Notes under the pieces: generated by a model
What the model was told of the DNA's origin: nothing
Database searches by the model: none
What the model saw: the letters and a program-made list of their open reading frames with translations, nothing else
Source of the DNA: Blasia pusilla
Lineage: Eukaryota > Marchantiophyta > Marchantiopsida > Blasiales
Length of the DNA: 64,000 nt
NCBI GenBank assembly: GCA_050084515.1
Contig: CM114272.1
Span: 48,794,001-48,858,000 of the forward strand
Reading direction: 5' to 3'
Program-made: the position numbers and the translations under genes
In this document: positions 1 to 10,727 of the stretch, in pieces
How positions within the stretch are numbered: the stretch's first letter is position 1
Layout: each line of letters begins with the position of its first letter

Positions 1-356
1 TACTTCCTGTCCTCTCGAACTCTTTAGCTTGAATAGTGTATGTGTTATTCTGAGCGACAAAATGATGTCCCCTGGCAAAGGAGGATACCAAAAACATATA
101 GACCGGCCTTGAAGTATTAGTTCAAGAAAAAATATTCAGGTGGCCTCCAATGGGAAATTACTTTATGGGGGAATTTGAAGGAAGCGGATCAGTAGGCGCA
201 GTTCAGTGAGCGATTGCGTTGTTGAGGGCCTCTGGTAGGTAAATGCAAGATGACCATCGTTTGCCATGCGTGTAAACTTCGAAAGTGCTTACGTTCTGTT
301 GATGGGCGGAATCAGGGTTGAGAAAGTCAATAGATAAATGGCAATCGGGGCCATTG
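1..356. other. 5' flank of the kinase gene
   Basis: No domain is readable here. The kinase family normally has roughly 40 more N-terminal residues than the first exon I can place, so an upstream exon may lie here or before the window. An AG at 314-315 followed by open reading frame into the kinase exon would suit a splice acceptor, but I cannot prove it. Confidence 0.35.
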
Positions 357-3300
357 ATGCCAGCACTCAAGCTTTTGCCATCGGTAGCCCGCGTTTTTAC
401 ACTGAGGGAGATGCGTAAGGCAACGGGAAACTTCAGTCAAGACAACCTCATTGGAGAGGGCGGATTTGGACAAGTCTTTCGCGGGATGCTCAGTGATGGA
501 AAAGTAAACTACTCAACTTATCCAGATTTTGAAGGATGTGCAGACCTGCAAACTGGGTCGTATATTTGCCCGAATTCACATTCGCATGTTTGAAATGGAT
601 TTTTTTAGTGACAGGTGGTTTTCTTTTTCTCCTGAATTTGCTGGAGTAGGTGGTGGCGGTGAAGCAGATGGATCCTGGAGCATCAGAAAGGCAGGGAACT
701 CAAGGTGAACGCGAGTTCAGAGTAGAAGTGGACATTTTGAGCCGCCTCAACCACCCTAATCTTGTCCGCCTGATCGGTTACTGTGCTGATCGCTCCCATC
801 GCCTGCTGGTGTACGAGTACATGGTCAATGGGAATCTTCAAGAGCTTCTACATGGTATTCAAATATCGACCTCTGATTGTATTTCTGGTAGAAAGAAATG
901 CTGTGGCCACTTGAGAAAATGACCCGAGTACGTCCAGACCTGTGTCAAGTCAGATTTCTGTCAATAAATTGTGCTTACGTTAGCAAATCATTCCCAAATT
1001 TGATGGGGCCTGTTTTCCTCTCTGATGCTGACATTAATACTGGATTTTTTCTGAAGAACCTCTGGACTCACCAGCAGGTTTCCTTCAACGATGTTTTTAC
1101 CGTTTTGATTTCTGATGTGCGCGTAAAGGAATTGTGAGGGTGAAATTGGAGTGGCACATGCGGTTGCGAATTGCCCTAGGAGCTGCCAAGGCTTTGGATT
1201 ATTTGCACTCAGGACGAGCAACCGGAAACCCTATCATTCATCGGGACTTCAAGTCCAGTAACATCCTGCTCGATGAGGATTTTAATTCCAAGGCAACCTC
1301 CTACCTACATTTACATCAGTTGGATGTCTAGGTTGTCCTTTCGCTCCTGATTGTCAAGCGTACATGAGTTATGCAGAGCTGGATTGCAAATAGAGTTTTC
1401 TGGTGTAGGATTCTCTTCTCTTCATCCGTCTCCAGGTCCGAGCCATTGTGAATTTGAAGTCTTTTCTTCAAATTTTAGCACCATGCCACTGAAGATTGAT
1501 GGCGATTTGTCACAGGTATCAGACTTCGGTCTTGCTAAGCTTGTTCCCTTTGGAGACAAGCCCTATGTAAGCACGAGGGTGATTGGCACATTTGGATACT
1601 TCGACCCAAAATACACTGCTGTACTTATCTTCCCCACTTTCTTCGCTTTGCACCTGTGGTGACAGCTGAGTAGTTTTGTTGATTGTAGGGATACCTATAT
1701 GCTTCTTTTGTGGGAATCTCATTCATTGCTGGAACAGACTGGGAGGCTGACAGTGAAGAGTGACGTCTATGGCTTTGGAGTAGTCTGTTTGGAGCTCCTC
1801 ACTGGACGACGAGCTGTTGATGCATCATACTCTTGTGGTCGAGAGAATCTCGTGTGCAGGGTGAGTACTTCTCTGTCGCTACTCTCGTGTCTCGTCAGTT
1901 TTGAGTCTATGGGGCTTCGGTCTGTAGCAATCCCGTGCTGTGCAGACCAAAGGTGACGAATTAGCTAGACACTGGCATGCTTTTGGCGTGGATGCTCAGC
2001 TTCCATATTCAACAGCGGATTTTCCATGTGTTTGGTCAGTCAGATTACCAAAAGAAATGATCAGAAGTGCTCTGATTCCAGGAAGGGATTCTACCCCTTT
2101 TGGTTCAGCACAATGACGACATATCATGTTCGTTCAGTGGCACGTTGTATTATTTTACACCTTCAGATAGATTTGGAAGTGATGAACTCATTAACTTTCT
2201 AAAATTAAGCATGGTTCCATAGCTTTCTTGCCGTTTGTTGAGCAAAGTACCAAAGTAAGCCGGTCACTGGCATGGGCTCCATAGCTTCCATGCTCAACTT
2301 CCGTTCTACCTTGTGTGCTGTCAGTTGGATTACCAAAAGAGATTTATTGATGTGCTTGGTTTCGGAGAAGGGTTCTATAGCTTTTGATCCAATGGAATAG
2401 TATAGTACTTGATTTGTGCAGTAGACGGCCTTTTGGGTCTACCTTGGTAATGACCCTTAGGTAGTGTCGAAAGGTAAGGACAGTTTCATAGTTTCATGTT
2501 ATTTGTAGACCGAGGGTAGCAAATTAGCTTCACACTGACGTGTTCTTGTCATGGAAATCTGTCTAGCATCCATAGTCAACAGCAGATCTGCCATGTGTTT
2601 GGTCAGTCGCATTACCTAGAGAGATGGACACCAGTTCTGTGATCCCAAAAAGGGGTTCTACCCTGTTGCGGCCAGTAAAATGCCAGCATGCTATGTTTGA
2701 GTAGGGATCAGTCTCTTTTAGGTGTGTCATAGGAATATTTTTTTGTCAGCATTTCTGATTTCTGGTCAGCAATTCAGAAGTTCAGAAAAGTTTTGTAGCT
2801 TTAGGCTGTTGATAGACGGACAATAACAAATTATGTAGACAATGGGGTGTATGTGGCATACATGAGTCGTTTCGATTCCCAACAGCGGGTCTTCCATGTG
2901 TTGTACGGTCAATACATCGTACGGTTCTTGGCAAGTCTGCTTTGTTTGCTTCGAGGAAGGAATTTTACTCTTCTTGGTCCAGCAGAAAATGACAAGCAAC
3001 CAAGTCCTTGTCGTTACGTTGAAGTGCATGAGCAAGATATGTTTTGGGAAGTGACCATGAATCTGGGACTAGGGGGAACGTAGTTTTCGTGGAACATTTT
3101 AAGCTTCTCAGTTAAGGCTGCTATGCTGTCGGCTACTGAGAACTAGTTTTGAATTGATGAAGAGTATCTAAGCCCCGCAGTTATCTTGATGAGGTTAGGT
3201 TGTGAGATCCTTAAGATTGACCTGACAGAATTGCAAAGCCACAAGGATATGGTTCACTCTTAGTTCAAGCAGAGTGACAAATTATCCCAGATGCTTGTTC

Positions 3301-3703
3301 CTACCATGAGAGGCACAAACTCCAGATCTGCGTCTACACCTTATTTGATATCATATATTATATTCAAAAAATTCTCAGCAACTTTTGGGAATATGCTTGA
3401 TTCTTATGCATTTGTTAGCCCGTTTACTTCCAGGTGAGGGAAGCGTTGAAAAGCAAGAAAAAATTGAAGAAGATAGTTGACTCAGAAATCAGTCCCGCAA
3501 CGTACTCTTTTGATGGAGTGAAGAAGTTCGCCGATCTTGCAGCTCGTTGCATCAGAGATGAGGACAACAAACGGCCAACGATGTCGAACTGTGTCCAGGA
3601 GCTGGAGGAGCTGTATATGCAGAGCGCGAGCTACACCAAATCTCTCAACAGCCCCTTCGCTCCTCCGATGTTCATTGTCAGCAGTATTCCCAGCTGTAGG
3701 TAG
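357..3703 (+). CDS. PBL28-like receptor-like cytoplasmic kinase
   Basis: Serine/threonine kinase of the plant receptor-like cytoplasmic class, expected to relay signals from membrane receptors. Six exons fit with consistent phases: 357-503, 650-854, 1129-1292, 1516-1620, 1738-1860 and 3434-3703, giving 337 residues. Visible in order: FTLREM pre-kinase segment, glycine loop [12 protein letters not shown] lysine (codon 662-664), LVRLIGYC, catalytic [30 protein letters not shown], and the C-lobe arginine in KRPTM. The segments around [19 protein letters not shown] and GTFGYFDP resemble Arabidopsis PBL28 from memory. The start at ATG 357 is provisional; upstream coding sequence is likely. Oddities: intron 3 needs a GC donor (1293-1294), intron 5 is 1.57 kb and repetitive, and the APE-motif glutamate is lysine (codon 1609-1611). 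No transmembrane segment is visible. Family membership is firm; the exact subfamily is less so. Confidence 0.85.
1293..1515 (+). other. GC-AG intron of the kinase gene
   Basis: The exon must end at the lysine codon 1290-1292 to join FNSK to VSDFGLAK. The next two bases are GC, not GT, and no GT donor lies in frame nearby. The acceptor is a normal CAG at 1513-1515. GC-AG introns are a known minor class in plants. Confidence 0.7.
1940..3010 (+). repeat. Four degenerate ~290-bp tandem repeats inside a kinase intron
   Basis: The segment around CCATGTGTTTGGTCAGTC recurs at about 2024, 2309 (diverged), 2591 and 2894, a period of 282-303 bases. In most copies it is preceded by a motif like CAACAGCGGAT and followed by an attenuated AAGGGRTTCTA and a further shared stretch. 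The array fills most of the 1861-3433 intron. Copies have drifted strongly, so this is an old expansion. Confidence 0.7.
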
Positions 3704-5050
3704 AAATTAGGGTGGCGGGGGCACACGACATAAGATCGGGGAAGAGCTTTTAGTAATATTCTTCCCATCGCATTTGCAATTACCCTCGTCCCAATCTGGG
3801 GTGTTCTAATCTTGTTCTTTCTTAGAACCCTGTCACCCGGAAACTGTAGGGATGTGTCAATGACACAAGTGAGATCCTGACCCTTCCCCGACTGCATTTA
3901 ACACGTCTAGGAAGTGGTCGTTTCCGTCGAGGTGATGTACATATAAGCTAGGGACAGTGAAAAGCACTGCCTATTGAAGAGGGGCTGTCGCAGCCTTCCC
4001 ATTATAAACCCCGCTCCCTGATAGGACAGTTCTATCGCTGAAGAGAGTGGAGCCTTTCGACGAGCTGGATTGTCGGAAAAGTATATGCACTGCCCAATGC
4101 CTACAACAGTGCTGTAGGTAGGCCGTACTCTTCCAGTGGTGCTAGAAAAAGCCACAGTGAAAAGTACACGTCCATGGTTGCCTGCAGTTGCTAAAGTGGA
4201 GAGAGGGAGAAATCAGATGCCATTCATTACGCGTATGTGATCCTGGAAGTCAAGGGAGGGAATAAGTGGTCTGTCGTGTCTTTGAGTTGCAGACAATTTG
4301 TTGAAGGACGCGTTCATGACATTATAAGAAACTAGGAGATGGGGAGGTCATGGGGTAGGGGAAACGTAAGGCCACATCCTGAGGGGCAAAACGTGAAACC
4401 CCTGAAAGTTAAACCTCGTCCCTTCGTAGGTTGCAATACCTCGAGGAGAAATCTTGGACTGCATTTTATTGTGTTTCCCTGCACCAGAATGCACATGGTT
4501 GGGCTTGGAGTCGGTTGAGCATGGACTATTTAGCAAAATCGTAGTAATGACCTGGCGCAACTGATTTTATAAATGGCAATGTAAAGCCGGTCATCGTTTG
4601 GGATGTCCCATGACCTCATCCAAAGATCCATGAGGGAGATCACCAACGTCACCCGTTGCAGAGAGGAGCACTGTGAAAGGGATGATTGGCAGATCTGAAT
4701 CGGAATTGTTCTGTAAGACCCGTGCATCGTGCACGTACGTTGCAAGCCGGGCGAGAAATCATGGTCGACACGGATCCAGTCTACAGTACTGGTGCATTTC
4801 TTCGCGCTACATAAGTCTTGAACTGTGCATGCCACCTTTTTCATTAGAATATCCGGGGAGTTCGTAGTACCGATAGCACCCAGACTCTCCATGCCATCTT
4901 AGGATGTCGCACGATTGTGCGTCCAGCCAAACTCCAGGGACCTTGTTGCCACTCGTGAAATGAAATGCCTACCGCTTGGAATTGCACCCACAGTTCAAGA
5001 CTTATGAACTGGGTTAGAGTCCAACTCGTCGAGTACACCACATCCTATAT
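3704..5050. other. 3' flank of kinase gene; no gene recognised
   Basis: Mixed-composition DNA after the kinase stop codon. Short open frames on the minus strand (for example 4530-4892) show no recognisable domain and no splice partner. I see no transposon signature. Confidence 0.5.
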
Positions 5051-6250
5051 CTTCCTGCTCATAACATGAAATATTTTCTTCTTGTCCAATTGACATATGT
5101 TAATAAAAAAGTTTGGTGTCAATAATAGTTTTTTCAATTGTGTTACTAGTTTTAGTTTTTCTATTAAAAATTTTAATTTCCATTTTTTAAATTTACTTAA
5201 AAGAACAAGAAAATTTCAGTATAAGTAGCAGTTTTAAATAATTTCAATCATGTGTTCTTCCTCCTTCCATTTTTCCCACCAAAATAATACTTATTGATTA
5301 AGATGTTAGATAATTTTAAATAAGAAAATTATTTTCCTTTTCCATTCAAATTGATTTTCCTTGTCCGAAATGTTATATGTGAAATAATATGATTATTTTA
5401 TAAATGACCATGTTAATTACTTCAAATTTTAGATATGATTTATGTTTTCTAAAATCTTAGAAGAGTAATAACATTTCATTATTCTTAGTTATTACAATTC
5501 TCTCTTCAAATTTAAATGATATTCCAATATATTAAGTAAAATTTTTTTTTCATAAAATTTAAACAAAATATATACTCTTCCATTAAATTTTTATCTCTTT
5601 TTTCTATCAAATATAAATTAAGGTAAAAATTGAATTTTTTGGTTATTTACCATTATTATAATATTAAAATAATTATTAAATGAATAGTATATATTCGACT
5701 CAAATCACTATTCGTTTCCTAACCATCTAACAGACCTAAGGCAACAAAATTCATGGATGTTGACTATTTTGATTTATTGTTCGGCTATCTTGTCGTATTA
5801 TGCATATGTGGTCACCAATTATTATATTTTTTCTCGATTCAAATCACTATTCGCTTGCAAACCATCCAACAAGGCTAAGGCAACAAAATTCATGGATGTT
5901 GCGTATTTTGTCTTATTGCCTCGCTATCTTGTCGTATTATGCATATGTGATCGCCAATTATTATAAAGATTTTGGGTACAATCATTTTCCTAACTTGAAT
6001 GTTCAATAATTCTATGAGAAAAATAAGAGAAATTATGATTTTTTTTGGAAAATATTTATTTGAAATGGAGGAAAAAATATGAAAAGAGGAAAAAAGGGAA
6101 TAAACTTTCCTTCCAATTTGTGTATATTTCGAAATGAAAATTTCAGAAATACCATTTGTGTTATCATTTTGGTTGCCATGATGGTATTTTAGCACCTCTA
6201 TTGCCAAAATATGTGGATGTTGGAGTTGGACTTTTCCGAAGAGCAATACA
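5051..6250. other. AT-rich intergenic stretch
   Basis: Strong shift to A+T with long T and A runs and no credible coding frame. It contains a 139-bp tandem duplication, listed separately. Confidence 0.6.
5690..5967 (+). repeat. 139-bp tandem duplication
   Basis: Two adjacent copies, 5690-5828 and 5829-5967. Both run from AAATCACTATTCG through GGCAACAAAATTCATGGATG to CTTGTCGTATTATGCATATG and CCAATTATTAT. The copies differ at scattered positions but the register is constant. Confidence 0.8.
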
Positions 6251-8242
6251 CACGAGGTGATTCGATCTTCACCAACATACGGGTAGATTCACACCTAAAC
6301 AAAATACACTCACACATATATACCGAGACCCCACAAAAAATTTGAGTAGTAAAAATGGCTCACCCGGCCTAAAACTCAACTCATGAAACTACATTGGCAT
6401 ATCGAACCACATCCACCCTCCGCTATGAGGGAATGCCGACGTTAACACCCTTATTCCTACACACCCACACACGTCTATGCAAGAGAGACACTCCTAAGGC
6501 TCAACATGAAAATGATGGCTTGGGAAAGCCATCTTTATGACTCTTATGCCCTTGGGAAGAGCCAAAAGGCTCTTCCCTCAAAAATAGCCCTACCAACGGT
6601 AACGTACGTCCACATGTTACCGATTGACCATTGACTCGGTCAACGAATCACCTAACGGACTAAAACCAAAATAGGGAAATCGCCATAAAGGACGATACCG
6701 ACACAAGAGACTTGTCGCCAACCTCATCCGACATCTCGGGACAAAGTTACACCCGAACAACTCGCTGACTCTCTATACTGCGGACGCGATAGAAGTCTAC
6801 CTACGTCAAAATACGATGTGACATGTCGCTAAGCTTTGCTAGATCGTTAAAGTCCAACCATACTAGAAATCTACACAATCTGTCCTCCCTTTTATTTTGT
6901 GAGAATTTTCCTTTCTCAATCTCAAGGTCAATTGAGCCACATATGGATCTTGCTAATGTATGACGTAACTTAGTGGGAATGGGGGCAGAGATGTAAGAGG
7001 CTTGCTGCATGGATCTGCAAGTGTTCATGAGGGTGTGGTAGCACCTCATTCTTTCTACATTTTTGTGAGATGTACGAGCACTTCCAAAGTTGAGCAACCA
7101 GATAACGTAAGTGCATATGCATGTAGACTTACATGCTTACCATGGATGCACATGCATGCAACAACATCGAACATGGACATCACGTAAGCATGGAATGGGA
7201 TAGGTTCGATATTTGAGCCGAAGCGCGGATATTTAGGGCATGATCCCATGGACACAAGCAGAAGTTGCAATTACCCTCATTGTTGCGTCCAAAACAATTT
7301 TCTAATGAATAACATAACAAAAGGCATAAATCTATAATAAGTACTTCGTGTCATAACCGCATGGAGGTGGCCATGACGCTAACGGCTTGATCCCATGCAT
7401 ACCGAGTTACGCCAAAAAAATTGGCTAACTTCTATGGTGGCCAATTTTTTCACCAACATCCTCGCAACCTCGATTTTTGAATCGAAAATAATTAGCTAAT
7501 TCTTGAATCATCGAATAATATTTTGGGACGAAGAAAATAACGTCGAAGGTTAAGGGGGTTGATCCCACGGACCTCCATTTCCATGGGGATCAGCTCCCAA
7601 AATGAAATGGTCGACGGTTCGTGGTGTGCATGGTGCCTTGAGAGGTCGGCCTTGCGAAACCTCCTAGGTGATTACCGGCTAACTCACAGTAAGGGGAGTA
7701 ACGGGTTCATAGGAAGACAACGGGTGGGTAACGAGGGAACCCAGATCCTATAGCGGGTACCGGCTATCCGGGGTTTTAGGTTTCCCCGGAACTTTCTATG
7801 GGACTCGCCAGATCCCAAACGGGTAGCCCATAAGTACGAACAAAGATGCACTTCGATAAAAACGAGTGATGGAAAACCCATCGGAAGTACAAAAGAGGGG
7901 GACTCAAAGAGTCAAAACCTGAAGGCCACAACACGACCAGAAAAGGAAGAAGGGGGCATTCCCCCAAGTACCGGCGTTTTGATTTCCTCCCATATACCCC
8001 CCATGGAATTAGGGCCGTCGCAAATGAAGGATGGGTTTAACGCACGATGACGATGGTGTAAAGCTCCCGCCCCGGAAGTGGCCGGAAGGCTTGCCGGGCC
8101 GACAATCCGGATGCCGGATTGCCGGTGAAATGACACCCCCTATGACTCCAGAAGCCAGATGAATCGGCGATTACATACATGTCCACGTACAACCATTAGA
8201 GTAGAGCGAGCGAAGTGACGAATTGAAATCAGGATTAGGAAT
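6251..8242. other. Intergenic DNA, no gene recognised
   Basis: No protein domain could be read on either strand. The phrase TTGATCCCA or close variants recurs near 7240, 7390 and 7560, which hints at decayed repeat DNA, but no element ends are visible. Confidence 0.4.
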
Positions 8243-10727
8243 ATGGCTGCTTCTTCAACCCGTAGACAGGTTTTTACGCATTTGAAGCATCTTAGTGCTG
8301 GAGTGCAGCGAAAGGCTGGGCACCCGGCTTTGTTTGTCCCGTTGGTTACGTTTGCCTCGTCTGGAAAGGAAAACGCGTCGGCGGCTGCATCTGAATCTTG
8401 GTTGCAGAAGCTGAAGGGCTTTTGGGTTGGTAAAGATGGGTCCATGCAGCAGAAGCCGCAGCAGCCTTCGCCAACTGCGTCAGAAGAGCAGTTCACTCTC
8501 GAAAGCAAGTGATCCGCGCGTTCTTTACCTGTTGTTGAGTGTTTCCGGGACTCAAAACTGCCTTCGGTGTCTCTTCCTCCCTCTTGTTTGTAGTCGTGAT
8601 GAACTTGTCTTGTCATTCCTTCGGGCAGCTCAGGTTTAAAACCAGGCATGAAGCATTGGAAATTGGAATGCAGTAAAGAAACGGACAGGATAGACACCTT
8701 ATGGCGTGTTTGGTGAGCGAGTGCAGGTTTTGCGGACCAATTGAAGCAAGCACGGCAATTTGGGAAAATGACGCGATTTGGACGGGGGCTACCCCGGGGC
8801 GGTGAGGCAATTGCGCAACGTTCTCTGGAGAGGCAGGAACAGATTCTCCGGAAGCTTGCCGGTTTCAGCTCCGATGGGAAGGTATGGAGTTGAAATCTCT
8901 TCCTGTTTGCTTGATGCACTCAGCATCTTAGGTAGGCTGGAAGGCAAAGTATTGACGAGTGGAAATATTTTGACTTTAGCCGATTGAATGTAGTGAAGCT
9001 GTAGATGGTGAAGGTTTAGAGGGGCAAGTGATGTAAGTCTTGTTATTCTCTTTGAAGCGGAGCTCCTGGATGAGAAATTAGTCTGGGTAGATGAAAGGTG
9101 GGGTCTGCAGGTGGAATTCAGAATGTAAGGGAAAAGAAATCCGGGCCTTGGCGGGGTGGGGTTCCAGCGTCTAGGAGCTCAACACAAGAGCGAAGTGGCC
9201 GTTCAATGTGAGTGCACGGTGCGGGATGTGGAAGATGTGCTCGGGAAATATGAATGGACGAGGGAGGCCAATGATCGTATAATGAAGCTCAAGCGAGAAG
9301 GCAAACCGCTACCCAAGTCTCTGGATGAGGTAACGTCAATTTTCTCCTCTTTCATTAACTTCTCGTGTACAAGCTGGGAATTCTATGGTAGTCTGGGCTT
9401 CATAGTTGTACATCTCTTTCATCAATGAAGAGGTCTCTGGAAGTTCAGCTCCTGTTCCTCATCACCTTATGAACGCTGGTGCGTTGGTGTCTTTATGGGC
9501 ATGTGGTTCTTCTATCACAGTCGGTCTTGCATGGCATTTGCATCTGCACATCTAAGAATCCATCTGTTCATCCATGGATTAGATTGAAATGTACAAGAAG
9601 GCCTGCATACTAATTGGCTTTTTTTTCTTTCTGCCTTACTTCCCACTAATCCATCAAGGTTATTCATAGAGTTGCAGGTTGGCTTGTGCTTTTTGTGCTG
9701 ACATTTAATTGACGTGAGTAAAATTAGAGACGCTGTAGATCATTTATTATACTCCATAAGAAGATTCTCAAACTATTAACTGGATGTTAAGCAATGCAAT
9801 TGTGGGGTCAGGGTAGCAAGTCTTTCCAGTATTGTGAGTTTGCGACTTTTCTGGGGTTGAATGTTCAAACGAAGTCCAACTGGATGATAGATGGTGCTGT
9901 GAAGCATGTAAGCATGGAATTCTTAGGTTCCTTGATGCTTTAATGCAACCGTCATACTAACATTTTGCCTGTCCTACTTTGTGGTGTTGGTGACTATTTT
10001 GCTCCTGGAGATAGAGAAGCTAATGGGTGGCCGGTGGAAACCATCAGCATCTGTGAATCTGTCTAAGGATGGTCAACACAGCCGGAATGCCCTTTGCCCT
10101 TGTGGCTCAGGAAAGAAGTACAAAAGGTGTGGTGATATCCCTGATTTCCTATATATATATATATACCCATACTGGTGTATACCCCGTGTCATGCATGGGA
10201 GTGAAGGGACTAATCATATCACACAAATTCAGAATGTTTTCTTGCTGCCCAGTTGCCACGCATCAAACAGACATGTGTTCGGAAATCAAGAAGGACTTCT
10301 TCAATAATAATAATAATAATAAAATAATATAGAAAAACGAATCTCCAAGTTAGGTTTCAGATTAGAAGTGTAGGGTACTGAAGGTTGGAAGAAGACTTAA
10401 GAGTTTAATGTTTATTGGAATTTCAATCCTAAATTTCACAATAATGCAGAAGCCAGGTCAAAAATAGAATGGCTAAAGTCCAAACTGAATTGCGCAGTCC
10501 TCTGCTAGTATCCTTCATGCTGGCCCCTAGCGAATAGCTCCTCAAGAGTTTGATTTAGCTGAGGACTGGTGGACTCCCTCGAATGCTAGAGCAACATTGT
10601 CGTAAGTAAACCACTGGATTACCGCCTGTCCGCCCCATATGGTGGTATTTGGTGGTGAAATTTTGTTCTCTCTGATCTTGCAGGTGCTGTGGGAAGGATT
10701 AAAAGTACGCACGGGATTTTCCATTGA
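8243..10727 (+). CDS. SEC-C motif protein, probably organelle-targeted
   Basis: Small protein ending in a SEC-C zinc-binding motif, the metal-binding tail also found in bacterial SecA. Proposed exons: 8243-8508, about 8698-8881, 9168-9329, 10011-10131 and 10684-10727, roughly 250 residues. Exon 1 starts MAASSTRRQVF and is rich in Arg, Ser and Ala without early acids, which suits a mitochondrial or plastid presequence. Exon 2 reads ADQLKQARQFGKMTRFGRG; exon 3 has ECTVRDVEDVL and KLKREGKPLPKS; exon 4 reads IEKLMGGRWK and then CPCGSGKKYKRC. Exons 2-3 and 3-4 join in phase 0. The exon 1/2 boundary is uncertain (weak acceptor near 8697), and the last short exon is inferred from phase and a CAG acceptor. 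I recall similar plant proteins annotated as SRP-related, but their function is unknown to me. Confidence 0.65.
10148..10166. repeat. (AT)n microsatellite
   Basis: A run of about nine AT dinucleotides just inside the intron that follows the SEC-C motif exon. A second simple repeat, (AAT)n, lies at about 10303-10331. Confidence 0.9.

Noticed and set aside
8140-8919. 259-codon open frame on the minus strand
   Set aside because: It lies antisense to exons 1-2 of the SEC-C gene and the intron between them. The plus strand has conserved motifs and splice sites; the minus frame has none.
10132-10307. Read-through of the SEC-C exon into 10307
   Set aside because: It would translate an AT microsatellite; a GT donor at 10132 right after the motif is more plausible.
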